Part shown: in pieces, positions 1 to 8,262 of the stretch
Layout: each line of letters starts with the position of its first letter
Position numbering within the stretch: position 1 is the stretch's first letter
Source of the DNA: Christensenella sp036660175
GTDB taxonomy: Bacteria; Bacillota; Clostridia; Christensenellales; Christensenellaceae
Direction of reading: 5' to 3'
Assembly: GCA_036660175.1 (NCBI GenBank)
Contig: JAVXBD010000002.1
Coordinates: 5,833 to 69,832, forward strand
DNA: 64,000 bases
Notes under the pieces: generated by a model
What the model was told of the DNA's origin: nothing
Database searches by the model: none
The model's input: only the letters and a program-made list of their open reading frames with translations
Position numbers and translations under genes: made by a program

Positions 1-29
1 TATTCAGTTCATGAACGCTTATTATCAGA

Positions 30-875
30 TTATCCATTCATCTCTCCTGCGAGTACTGTGTTTTCCATAAGCATTGTGATGGTCATAGGCCCTACGCCAC
101 CTGGAACTGGTGTAATATATCCTGCGATTTCACTTACTTCGTCAAATTTCACATCGCCTTTGAGCTTTCCGTTCACTCTGGATGTTCCAACATCAATAAC
201 AACTGCACCTGGTTTTATAAATTCTTTTGTAACAAATTCAGGTCTGCCAATTGCTGCAACCAATATATCCGCATTTGCACATACCTTGGATAAGTCTTTT
301 GTCTTGGAGTGACAAATTGTAACCGTAGCATTTTCATTTAAAAGAAGGATTGCAACAGGTTTCCCGACAATATTGCTTCTGCCGATTATCACAGCGTTCT
401 TACCAGTTATATCAATTCCAGTTTTTTTAATCAGTTTAATAATCCCTCTTGGTGTACACGCAACAAGACCTGGAAGACCAGTGAAAAGGCTTCCTGCATT
501 CTGCACATGAAAACCGTCCACATCTTTTTTAGGGTTAATATTTTTTAGAATTTCATTCTCGTCAATATGTTTTGGAAGCGGCAACTGTACCAGCAATCCA
601 TGAATTTTATCGTCATGATTATATTTTTCTACAAGTGCTAACAGCTCTTTTTGTGTAACGTTCTCACTGAGCCTGTTTACTTCGGAATACATACCAATTT
701 CTGCACATGCTTTTTCTTTGTTGTTAACATAAATTGTTGAACCGCCATCGTCCCCTACTTGTATTACGGCAAGTCCTGGAACGATTCCCTTTTCTTTTAA
801 CTTTTTGACCTTAACTTTTAGTTCTTCTCTAATTTCTGCTGAGAGTTCTTTTCCGCTGATGATTTTTGCGCTCAT
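30..875 (-). CDS. folD: Bifunctional methylenetetrahydrofolate dehydrogenase/cyclohydrolase FolD
   Basis: FolD interconverts 5,10-methylene-, 5,10-methenyl- and 10-formyl-tetrahydrofolate in the cytoplasm, feeding purine and formyl-Met-tRNA synthesis. The 281-residue protein has the family catalytic Tyr-x3-Lys (Y49, K53 in YVNNK), the NADP-binding GRSNIVGKP loop and the C-terminal PGGVGPMT motif. The open frame extends 27 codons further upstream, but I chose the ATG at 875 because GGAGG lies at the right distance before it and the protein then starts as relatives do (MSAKIISGKE). It is the last gene of the run that begins at RNase J and directly follows nusB. Identification is secure. Confidence 0.97.
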   Translation of the reverse strand: MSAKIISGKELSAEIREELKVKVKKLKEKGIVPGLAVIQVGDDGGSTIYVNNKEKACAEIGMYSEVNRLSENVTQKELLALVEKYNHDDKIHGLLVQLPLPKHIDENEILKNINPKKDVDGFHVQNAGSLFTGLPGLVACTPRGIIKLIKKTGIDITGKNAVIIGRSNIVGKPVAILLLNENATVTICHSKTKDLSKVCANADILVAAIGRPEFVTKEFIKPGAVVIDVGTSRVNGKLKGDVKFDEVSEIAGYITPVPGGVGPMTITMLMENTVLAGEMNG

Positions 876-989
876 AAATGTATTTCCTCCATAACGATTC
901 AATTTCCAAAAATAATAAATACTGCTTAAAATGATGAGATAATATTCATTCACCATTTTAAGCGGTATTTTATAGATACTATACTAATA

Positions 990-1406
990 CTACGCTTGTT
1001 TTTCGGATTTTAAATATCCTCCTAATAAGCCATTGATATACTGGTATGACTTTTCTGCCGAATACTTTTTTGCAAGTTCCACAGCCTCATTGACTGCAAC
1101 TTTTGTCGGCACGCTATCCATATAAAGAATCTCATAAAAAGCCAACCTTAAAATCGCAAGGTCTACCTTTGCAATTCTATCAATCCGCCAAGCATATGAG
1201 TTTTCAGAAATAATTTTATCAATTTCTTCTTGTTTTTCTACAAAACCATCAATTATAAAATTAATATAGCTCATATTCTGCTCATCAAGAAGCTCCGATT
1301 CCAGTGCATCTGGTGCATTTGTGATGGAATCAGAGCTAAGCTCCCCGGTGATGCTGTATTCATATAATAGTTTCATGGCTGTTTCTCTTGCGCTTCTTCT
1401 GCTCAT
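990..1406 (-). CDS. nusB: Transcription antitermination protein NusB
   Basis: NusB pairs with NusE (S10) to bind boxA RNA and promote antitermination of rRNA operons. The 138-residue all-helical protein begins with the typical MSRRSARETAMKLLYEY and ends with the family pattern AVELAKKYSAEKS...INGLLGGYLK. An AAGGA sequence precedes the ATG. It lies between the DUF2273 gene and folD, the usual clostridial order after efp and the Asp23 genes. Length and motifs are normal. Confidence 0.96.
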   Translation of the reverse strand: MSRRSARETAMKLLYEYSITGELSSDSITNAPDALESELLDEQNMSYINFIIDGFVEKQEEIDKIISENSYAWRIDRIAKVDLAILRLAFYEILYMDSVPTKVAVNEAVELAKKYSAEKSYQYINGLLGGYLKSEKQA

Positions 1407-1488
1407 ATACCAATATCCTTTGTATTCATATTATTTTTATCATATCTGTAAAACGGCACAATAAAAACATCTCTTAATAGATTATATC

Positions 1489-1746
1489 TCATTTTTTACC
1501 AGAAAACAAACCCGCAAACCATGCCCCGATTGCATGCCGAACTTCTGGATGAAGACCTAAAAAAGCGCCAATTCCAACGCAGATTGCAATCAGCAATGTT
1601 TGCCAAAATCCTATTGTAAGGAATAAAATCGCAATACATAACCCAATTACAATGCCAAAAAACAAGCCTTTATTTTCTTTTACCCATTCAAAAAATTTAT
1701 CCATCGTATCATTCCCTCTTGACAAAAAATCCTTAAAATCGCTCAT
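1489..1746 (-). CDS. DUF2273 small membrane protein
   Basis: This 85-residue protein has a soluble amphipathic start, then two closely spaced hydrophobic segments (about residues 28-47 and 50-64), and a short basic C-terminus ending GKK. It matches the DUF2273 family, which is almost always found next to AmaP and Asp23/Gls24 proteins. Its start lies 2 bases after the amaP stop, so the two are very likely co-translated. The molecular role of the family is not established. By context it probably helps anchor or organise the Asp23-AmaP envelope-stress complex at the membrane. Confidence 0.88.
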   Translation of the reverse strand: MSDFKDFLSRGNDTMDKFFEWVKENKGLFFGIVIGLCIAILFLTIGFWQTLLIAICVGIGAFLGLHPEVRHAIGAWFAGLFSGKK

Positions 1747-1748
1747 TC

Positions 1749-2300
1749 CTACTGTGCCTTGATTTTAGAATCATTTAAGCCCATGATTGAAATTTTTGTT
1801 TGTTTGACATCAATTCCCGTATGTGTTTGAATATATGCAATTAATCCCGCTTGTAGTTCTTTTGTGATTTCTGGAATGTCTACCTCGGGCAGTACTGATA
1901 CTTCTATGTCAATCTCTACATACGAATCATATGAAACTACCACCGTACGCAAACCCTTCACGTTTTTGTTTTCACGAACATAGCGTTCCACCATTTCTTC
2001 GATTGCTTTTATGGTAATCACGATAGAACCACTTTCAAAAACAGCTATTTTTGCAGTTTTAGGGCTGTCTTTCTTGATACCAAAAAACATCAGAATGCAG
2101 CTTATGACAATCACAACAACGCTGATTGCAATGTATAGTATTTTAAATCCGATTGCTCCATTATTTATTGTGTAAATAAAGTTTGCAATATGGTCAGCAC
2201 TTACAAATTTAAAAATTATTCCGAGTACAAAAATGCACAAAGCAATGACTGCAACTAAATATACCGTAAATATTACACGTGTACTGGTTTTCATTTTCAT
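1749..2300 (-). CDS. amaP: Alkaline shock response membrane anchor protein AmaP
   Basis: AmaP is the membrane partner that recruits Asp23/Gls24 proteins to the cell membrane. With the chosen ATG the protein is 183 residues: two N-terminal transmembrane segments (about 7-30 and 48-70), then a cytoplasmic Asp23-like domain containing the VKGLRTVVVSYDSYVEIDIE stretch. The frame is open for 29 more codons upstream, but AAGGGGGA sits 9 bases before the ATG at 2300. asp23 lies upstream and the DUF2273 gene follows at once. A strong hairpin occupies the gap between asp23 and this gene. Confidence 0.9.
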   Translation of the reverse strand: MKMKTSTRVIFTVYLVAVIALCIFVLGIIFKFVSADHIANFIYTINNGAIGFKILYIAISVVVIVISCILMFFGIKKDSPKTAKIAVFESGSIVITIKAIEEMVERYVRENKNVKGLRTVVVSYDSYVEIDIEVSVLPEVDIPEITKELQAGLIAYIQTHTGIDVKQTKISIMGLNDSKIKAQ

Positions 2301-2374
2301 TGAATGAATCCCCCTTAAAATATAAATAGATAATCTTTTTATCAACAAAAAACTATTTTTTACATGAAGTAATG

Positions 2375-2407
2375 GAGCTATACCCAATATTAAATTAGGT
2401 ATAGCTC
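2375..2407 (-). repeat. Perfect 10-bp inverted repeat in the asp23-amaP gap
   Basis: GAGCTATACC at 2375-2384 pairs perfectly with GGTATAGCTC at 2398-2407 around a 13-base AT-rich loop. Neither strand has a T-run next to the stem, so it is not a standard intrinsic terminator. It lies in the 124-base gap between asp23 and amaP and should form in the mRNA. Possible roles are 3' protection of asp23 mRNA or an RNase processing site giving asp23 a separate, more abundant transcript. The role is inferred. Confidence 0.6.
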
Positions 2408-2424
2408 ATCTTAATAAAAAACTA

Positions 2425-2865
2425 TTATTTTACTCTGATTGGTTTGACAGGTTTTGATTCTTTGACCTCAGTGCGTGCATTTTCTTTAAATTTAATTCCT
2501 GCAACACTGATATTCACTTCTACAACTTTAAGCCCTGTCATCGTTTCGATTGCTTTCATAACACTTAACTGAATATTTTGCGCAACATCTGGAATGGCAT
2601 AGCCATAATCCACCACAAGTGCAATGTCAACCGCAACTTCTTCCGAACCAACTTCGACTTTTATGCCTTTCGAAAGATTTTTTTTGCCGAGTAATTCCAC
2701 AAAGCCATCAACAAAGCCACCGCTCATACCCGCTACACCCGCAATATCTATTGCTGCTAATCCTGCGATGGTAGCAATCACTTCGTTTGCAAAGGTAATT
2801 GTACCGTTACTCTCTTTTTTGATCGCTGCTGTATCTTGATTTGCTGTCATGTTTGTGTCTGCCAT
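2425..2865 (-). CDS. Asp23/Gls24 family envelope stress response protein
   Basis: This 146-residue soluble protein carries the whole Asp23/Gls24 domain: GTITFANEVIATIAGLAA near the start and VVDYGYAIPDVAQNIQ in the centre. A charged C-terminal tail ends in KPIRVK. Asp23 proteins are abundant, membrane-associated through AmaP, and induced by alkaline or cell-wall stress in staphylococci. GGAGGCG precedes the ATG. It follows efp and precedes amaP and the DUF2273 gene, which supports a three-protein membrane complex. Confidence 0.93.
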   Translation of the reverse strand: MADTNMTANQDTAAIKKESNGTITFANEVIATIAGLAAIDIAGVAGMSGGFVDGFVELLGKKNLSKGIKVEVGSEEVAVDIALVVDYGYAIPDVAQNIQLSVMKAIETMTGLKVVEVNISVAGIKFKENARTEVKESKPVKPIRVK

Positions 2866-2937
2866 AAAAAATCGCCTCCATAAAATATTAATATTAGGTC
2901 ATTTATAAACTTCAATTCTGTTTATAAAACATTTGTT

Positions 2938-3501
2938 TTAATTTGTAACACGTTCCATGTATTCACCAGTTCTTGTATCAATGCGGATAATATCTCCTGT
3001 TTCTACAAATAATGGTACCATCAGCTTCGCACCTGTTTCAAGGATTGCTGGCTTATTTCCGCCCGTTGCAGTATCACCTTTAAATCCTGGCTCTGTTTGT
3101 GTAATTTCTAATTCAACAAAGTTTGGCGGTTCTACAGAGAATGCATCGCCTTTAAAAAACTTAATCGTTACATTCATATTTTCTTTCATATAAGGAAGCG
3201 CTTCTTCTACCTTATCAAGATTCAAGGGCAATTGTTCATATGTTTCGGTATCCATAAAGTGATAAAGTTCTCCATCATTATACAAATACTGCATTTCTTT
3301 TCTATCAATATGCGCCTTTGGAAATTTTTCTGTAGGATTAAAAGTTTTTTCAAGAACACTTCCTGTTGCAACATTTTTAATTTTTGTGCGCACGAATGCA
3401 GCACCCTTCCCTGGTTTGACATGCTGGAAATCAACGATTACCCACACCTGTCCGTCTATTTCGATTGTAACACCTTTTCTGAATTCACCTGCTGAAACCA
3501 T
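2938..3501 (-). CDS. efp: Elongation factor P
   Basis: EF-P enters the ribosomal E site and relieves stalling at polyproline stretches. The 187-residue protein has the three-domain EF-P length and the PGKGAAF loop with the modifiable lysine at K32. No lysylating enzyme (EpmA/EpmB) is encoded here; many Firmicutes use other modifications or none at this site. It sits between the M24 peptidase gene and asp23, the common pepP/pepQ-efp pairing. Start and length are normal. Confidence 0.97.
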   Translation of the reverse strand: MVSAGEFRKGVTIEIDGQVWVIVDFQHVKPGKGAAFVRTKIKNVATGSVLEKTFNPTEKFPKAHIDRKEMQYLYNDGELYHFMDTETYEQLPLNLDKVEEALPYMKENMNVTIKFFKGDAFSVEPPNFVELEITQTEPGFKGDTATGGNKPAILETGAKLMVPLFVETGDIIRIDTRTGEYMERVTN

Positions 3502-3521
3502 GAATACTCTACCTCCTGTTT

Positions 3522-4562
3522 TTATAACAAAATTAATTCTTTAGTAAATTGATAAACACTACCCTCGCCCGCTAAAAGCATATCTTCTATACGAACACCG
3601 CCAAATCCCTCAATATAAATGCCTGGCTCTACTGTAAAAACCATATTTTCCTGTATGGTGAAATCCGCCCTCGTATTAATAACTGGCAACTCATGAATTT
3701 CAAGCCCCACACCATGCCCTGTACCATGGTTATAATACGCACCATATCCGCAATCTTTGATGTAGCTACGCACAATGGCATCAATATTTTTAGATTTCTC
3801 TCCAATTTTTGCAGCCTGCACTCCAAGCATTTGTGCAGTCTTTACTATATCATATATTTTTTTTGACTTTTCGTCAACATTTCCGACACCAAAAGTACGA
3901 GTAATGTCAGAACAATACGAAAAATATTTACATCCGAAGTCCAAAGTCAGGAAATCTCCGTCTTGAATTACATAATCTGATACAGTTGCGTGTGGTAATG
4001 CAGAGTTAATTCCTGCCGCCACAATAGGTTCAAAAGCATTATCCATCTTCTGTTTGTTAATTTGGTAAACAAGCTCCGCACGCACGTCAAACTCGCTTAC
4101 TCCTACCTTTATATACTTAACAATTTCCTTTAAAACCACTTCATTTGCGTTTGCTGCAATTTTAATTTTTTTTATTTCGTCCTCTGTTTTTATCATGCGC
4201 AGAATAAGCAAATCATTTGAAATATCCGTATATGATAGACCGCCAAAGTATTTTTTATATTCTTCAAATTTCTCCACTGTGACACTGCTTTGCTCGATAC
4301 CTATAACCTTGATATTTTCGCTTTTTATTATTTTTGCAATTTGTTCCATTCTATCACTGTTTGATTCGAGTATTTGTATGCCGCTAATTTCTTTTTTTGC
4401 CTGTGCAGTATATCTTGAATCAGTAAAAAAAACAATATCTTTTTTTGTAATCAGTACTTGCGAGCTGTCACCCGAAAAACCAGTTGCATAAGTCACGTTC
4501 TGCTTTGATGTTAAAAGATAAGCGTCCGCACAGTCCAATTTTTTTATGCTGTCTGTTCTCAT
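3522..4562 (-). CDS. M24 family Xaa-Pro aminopeptidase/dipeptidase
   Basis: This is a cytoplasmic metallopeptidase of the pita-bread fold that removes residues next to proline. The 346-residue protein has an N-terminal creatinase-like domain (about 1-120) and a C-terminal catalytic domain. The five metal ligands are visible: two Asp (in TLDFG and SDITRTFG), His in GTGHGVGLEIHE, and Glu in FTVEPGIY and in GVRIEDM. It overlaps the preceding Nfo-like gene by 4 bases (ATGA), so translation is coupled. The family is certain, but whether it is an aminopeptidase or a dipeptidase cannot be told from sequence. Confidence 0.92.
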   Translation of the reverse strand: MRTDSIKKLDCADAYLLTSKQNVTYATGFSGDSSQVLITKKDIVFFTDSRYTAQAKKEISGIQILESNSDRMEQIAKIIKSENIKVIGIEQSSVTVEKFEEYKKYFGGLSYTDISNDLLILRMIKTEDEIKKIKIAANANEVVLKEIVKYIKVGVSEFDVRAELVYQINKQKMDNAFEPIVAAGINSALPHATVSDYVIQDGDFLTLDFGCKYFSYCSDITRTFGVGNVDEKSKKIYDIVKTAQMLGVQAAKIGEKSKNIDAIVRSYIKDCGYGAYYNHGTGHGVGLEIHELPVINTRADFTIQENMVFTVEPGIYIEGFGGVRIEDMLLAGEGSVYQFTKELILL

Positions 4563-5413
4563 TTTTTTGCTTCCTCATATAATTTTTTCATGTAGGCAGC
4601 ATCCTGTGCCTGCGTTCCTTTTGATTCACATATGATAACAGGTGTAGCATTCCTTTTGACCAATATCGGTGCAAACGGCTCAAAAAAAGGACCGTACTGC
4701 GTATCTTCAAAGGTTAAATGCATTTTTTCGCCCATTGTTGTATATTGAATATGTGAAAAGTGAACGTGCATATTTTTTGTTTTTTCTGTACCAATGGTGT
4801 TTTGCATTGTATCTAAAATCGCCTCATAGTCCTGCGATGTTGCTACTTTTCCTAAAGTACGTGCATTCAAATGTCCAAAATCAATAGCTGGATAAAGATT
4901 CTCAGCAAGTCCTGCAAGTTCACATATTTCTTCTAAAGTACCAATTTGATTCATTTTGCCCATCGTTTCTGCGCAATATAGCAAATCGCCAAATCCATCG
5001 TCTTTTAAAATCCTGATGATTTTAGATAAATTTCTTTTTACATTTTCAAAAGCAAGATTTCTATCCATTTTTGCACATGAGCCTGGATGAAAGACCACTC
5101 TCTTTGCATGAAGATACCGTGCCGCAACGCTGGTTTCTCTAAAATAAGATAGATTTTTCTCAAATTTATCCTCATCATCATTTGCAAGATTGATAAAATA
5201 TGGTGCATGTGCGCTTATCTGCACATCATATTTCTGTGCCTCTTGTGCGATTTTCTCGCCTGTTTCTTCTTTGAGCTTTACACCCCTGCCAAACGAATAT
5301 TCAAAAGCATCAAGCCCCTTATCAGAAATCCATTTTGGTGCTTGAAAAGTGTGCTTATATCCCTCTTGCACAAACGCATCAGAGTTCCCTGCTGGTCCGA
5401 ATCGAATACCCAT
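4559..5413 (-). CDS. Deoxyribonuclease IV (Nfo)-like TIM-barrel protein
   Basis: The 284-residue protein belongs to the xylose-isomerase-like TIM barrels closest to AP endonuclease IV (COG0648 type). Against E. coli Nfo I can place most trinuclear metal ligands: His in HAPYFINLA, His in VVFHPGS, Glu in CAETMG, Asp and His in IDFGH, His in HVHFSH, a final His in KMHLTF and Glu in IICES. The Asp of the Nfo DRHH motif appears to be replaced (GEKMH). The ATG at 5413 follows AAAGGGG; the frame is open for 15 more codons. It starts 1 base after the U32 gene stop. It probably acts on abasic DNA, but some relatives have unknown substrates. Confidence 0.8.
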   Translation of the reverse strand: MGIRFGPAGNSDAFVQEGYKHTFQAPKWISDKGLDAFEYSFGRGVKLKEETGEKIAQEAQKYDVQISAHAPYFINLANDDEDKFEKNLSYFRETSVAARYLHAKRVVFHPGSCAKMDRNLAFENVKRNLSKIIRILKDDGFGDLLYCAETMGKMNQIGTLEEICELAGLAENLYPAIDFGHLNARTLGKVATSQDYEAILDTMQNTIGTEKTKNMHVHFSHIQYTTMGEKMHLTFEDTQYGPFFEPFAPILVKRNATPVIICESKGTQAQDAAYMKKLYEEAKK

Positions 5414-5414
5414 T

Positions 5415-6641
5415 CTATCCCCTTTCATCGTGTCTGCGCAAAATATCCCCTTCAGCAAGTGAAAATGGACAGTTAATTCTGATGATTTGCTGCGGATGCG
5501 GTGCGCAATCCTGCATTTCGTTATTTTTTACATTGCAAATTTCTTTCACCACAAACTCAGCATTGATGATACTCGGAGACAACACTTCCAATGTATCTCC
5601 TACGCAAAACTTATTTCGCTGTTCAACTGTAATTGTTCCGTCATTCTCACAACCGATTACTATTGCAGCAAATGTATATCTGCGCAAATCAATATCTCGC
5701 TTGGTATCCTGACCTTTTTCCATCGGGTTTCCAAAGAAAAAGCCTTCACAGAATCCACGTGTGGCTGATTTAATCAATTCATCTTTTAAACGTGTATCAA
5801 AAACATAAGCGTCACCATTCTTATAATAACTGTCAATTGCATTTCTGTATGCGTTAATAACTGACGCAACATAATAAGGGGACTTCATACGCCCTTCCAC
5901 CTTAAAAGACTTGATTCCTGCTTCTATGAGCTGTGGGATGTATTCTATCATCATCAAATCCCGCGAATTCATGATATAGGTCCCTTTGTTATCTTCCATA
6001 ATATTAAAATATTGCCCATCATATCCTTTTTCGCTCAGATAATATTCCCATCTACAAGGCTGGGAGCAAGCACCTTTATTGCTGCTGCGGTGCGTTAAAG
6101 TCGAACTCAGCAAGCATCTGCCCGAATGTGCAACGCACATAGAACCATGGATAAACGCTTCAATTTCCACATCTGTATTTTTACATATATAGGAAATATC
6201 CTCAAGCGTAACCTCACGTGACATGACTACACGCTGTACACCTTGACTTTCCCAAAACTTTACAGCCAAGTAGTTTGTTGTATTTGCCTGTGTACTTAGA
6301 TGCACCGGAATATCGATTTGATACTCTTTGATTGTATACAAAACAGCGGGATCAGACACAATCACAGCATCAGCTCCGATATTTGCAAGATACAATAAAT
6401 ACTCTTTTAAAGGTGGAATATCGTTGTTGAAAAGCACGGAGTTAACTGTCACATAAATTCTTTTATTCAATGCGTGAGCATATAAAACGGCCTCCTGCAG
6501 CTCATCTTCTGAAAAATTATTTGCAAAAGCACGCAATCCATAATTCTTACCAGACATATATGCCGCATCTGCGCCAAAATGAAATGCAGTTTTTAGGCAT
6601 TCCATATTGCCCGCAGGTGCTAATAGTTCTATTTTGTTCAT
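5415..6641 (-). CDS. U32 family peptidase-like protein (TrhP-type tRNA hydroxylation factor)
   Basis: The 408-residue protein has the U32 signature EAFIHGSMCVAHSGRCLLS followed by a cysteine pair in GACSQPC, an arrangement typical of the TrhP/YrrN/YrrO branch. That branch is required for prephenate-dependent 5-hydroxyuridine formation at tRNA position 34 rather than for proteolysis. It overlaps mltG by 4 bases, echoing the Bacillus yrrL(mltG)-yrrM-yrrN-yrrO neighbourhood. Only one U32 copy is present here, whereas Bacillus has two. The tRNA role is an inference from family and context. Confidence 0.85.
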   Translation of the reverse strand: MNKIELLAPAGNMECLKTAFHFGADAAYMSGKNYGLRAFANNFSEDELQEAVLYAHALNKRIYVTVNSVLFNNDIPPLKEYLLYLANIGADAVIVSDPAVLYTIKEYQIDIPVHLSTQANTTNYLAVKFWESQGVQRVVMSREVTLEDISYICKNTDVEIEAFIHGSMCVAHSGRCLLSSTLTHRSSNKGACSQPCRWEYYLSEKGYDGQYFNIMEDNKGTYIMNSRDLMMIEYIPQLIEAGIKSFKVEGRMKSPYYVASVINAYRNAIDSYYKNGDAYVFDTRLKDELIKSATRGFCEGFFFGNPMEKGQDTKRDIDLRRYTFAAIVIGCENDGTITVEQRNKFCVGDTLEVLSPSIINAEFVVKEICNVKNNEMQDCAPHPQQIIRINCPFSLAEGDILRRHDERG

Positions 6642-7876
6642 TGTATTGCTGCCTTATCCGCCGCTGCTTTGTCGGCTGCTTCCCACAAGCCTTTGTATTC
6701 TTCTTTTGCCGCCAAAAATTCATCGTATGATTGTGTAAAGAGCAGATTTCCTTTTTGGGGATCCATCAACAAGAAGTACAAATATTCTTCGCCTTCTTTC
6801 ATCAATTCTTCATCAGGATAGAGTGCCGCTTCTATCGCTGCTTTTCCTGGATTCCCAATCGGTCCAATTGGCAAACCTTTGTGAAGCCTTGTATTATACG
6901 GCGAATCAGTGTTTATTTCAGCTTCTGTTAAATTGATTCTGTCTTTGATGCCAAGTGCATAAATAATCGTTGCATCAGACTGCAATGCCATATCTTTTTT
7001 AAGTCTATTATGGAAAACTGCCGAAACTTTTGCAAAATCTTCTTTCTTTGCTTCTTTCTCAATAATGGATGCCATTGTAACTACTTGGTCAACACTCATA
7101 CCCAGTTCCTTTGCTCGTTCATAATATTCTGGAGTAAAAATCTCGTTAAAACGTTTAAGCTGTTTATCAATGATTTCTTCTTCTGTCGCATCCGTAAAAT
7201 ATTCGTAAGTATCGGGGAACAAATATCCCTCCAAAGCGTATAACCTTTTTTCCTGCGAATCAGCATTGCTTTGTACAACAGCAGCTACAAAATCATACTT
7301 GTTAGCAAATTCTTCACCATTTTTTATAATTTCAAGATATTTATCTGGTTTTTTAAGCAAGCCATGATCCACTAACAATGCAGCATAATCAATAGCCCAA
7401 AGACCTTCTTTATATACAATCTTTATCGTATCCGCTGTATTTTCGCCTTTGCGCAATGCGTCAATAATATCATCAAAATCCATATTTTTGGAAAGCATAT
7501 GATTTCCAGCACGCAATTTTGAACTCATGTCTGAAAAATCGACATAAAACTTAAAGACTTGTTTGCTTTTGATAAAATCATTTTCATATAAAATCTTTGA
7601 AATTTCGGAAAGTGACGATCCTTTTGGGATAACAATTTCAACTAATTTCGAATCATTTGCATCTACTGGATCAAAATAATTCGTTTTGACATAATTAAAG
7701 GAGCCAAACACAATGCACAATACAATGACCAGACTGATAGCGAAAATAACAAAACCACGCCACTTTAACCAAGTTTCGTTTTTCTGCTTTTTCGGCTTTT
7801 TGGCATCAACCAGTATTTTATGTGTTTCAAGCTCTTCGTTTTCTTCCAAATAAATATTGTTTAATTTCTTCGCCAA
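6638..7876 (-). CDS. mltG: Endolytic murein transglycosylase MltG
   Basis: MltG cleaves nascent glycan strands at the membrane and sets their length. The 412-residue protein has a charged cytoplasmic start, one transmembrane segment (about 48-68), a LysM-like region and the YceG catalytic domain with the Glu in ASIIEKEA at about residue 270. The start is TTG: AGGAG lies 8 bases upstream and no suitable ATG is present. A short Ala/Asp/Lys-rich tail (AADKAAADKAAIQ) ends the protein. It overlaps the U32 gene by 4 bases. Confidence 0.95.
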   Translation of the reverse strand: MAKKLNNIYLEENEELETHKILVDAKKPKKQKNETWLKWRGFVIFAISLVIVLCIVFGSFNYVKTNYFDPVDANDSKLVEIVIPKGSSLSEISKILYENDFIKSKQVFKFYVDFSDMSSKLRAGNHMLSKNMDFDDIIDALRKGENTADTIKIVYKEGLWAIDYAALLVDHGLLKKPDKYLEIIKNGEEFANKYDFVAAVVQSNADSQEKRLYALEGYLFPDTYEYFTDATEEEIIDKQLKRFNEIFTPEYYERAKELGMSVDQVVTMASIIEKEAKKEDFAKVSAVFHNRLKKDMALQSDATIIYALGIKDRINLTEAEINTDSPYNTRLHKGLPIGPIGNPGKAAIEAALYPDEELMKEGEEYLYFLLMDPQKGNLLFTQSYDEFLAAKEEYKGLWEAADKAAADKAAIQ

Positions 7877-7891
7877 AATATGTACTCCTGT

Positions 7892-8242
7892 TTATTCGTC
7901 AAACATATTTGCGCCCACATCACAGGCATCGCCTATAATTTTATAAATATCAGAAACAAGCGTATTAAACTTGTATTCAATCGAAAAAAACTCAGTAATT
8001 TTCGGATTAAACTGCAATACTTCGCCCATCTTCTGTATTTTATCCATAAGCTCTTTATTGGGTTCATTTCCAGTCATATACGCCGCCTGCGCTTCAAACT
8101 GCAATTTTTTATAATCTTTAATCATGCGTTTGTTTTGCTCATCTTCGTATACTTCATCTTTGATTTTTACATAGTTTTTGTATTCTTCACTTTGTTTGAT
8201 AATCGCAGCAAGATCATTTGCTTTATCATATACATTCACCAT
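7892..8242 (-). CDS. YlbF/YmcA family protein
   Basis: This 116-residue helical protein matches the Com_YlbF family throughout (ANDLAAIIKQSEEYKNY, then DYKKLQFEAQAAY). In Bacillus, YlbF, YmcA and YaaT form an Fe-S-containing complex that directs RNase Y to polycistronic mRNAs. AAGGAGA precedes the ATG. It lies directly after RNase J, which fits a link to RNA decay. No YmcA or YaaT partner is in the window. Confidence 0.88.
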   Translation of the reverse strand: MVNVYDKANDLAAIIKQSEEYKNYVKIKDEVYEDEQNKRMIKDYKKLQFEAQAAYMTGNEPNKELMDKIQKMGEVLQFNPKITEFFSIEYKFNTLVSDIYKIIGDACDVGANMFDE

Positions 8243-8262
8243 TTTTACTAATCTCCTTATAT

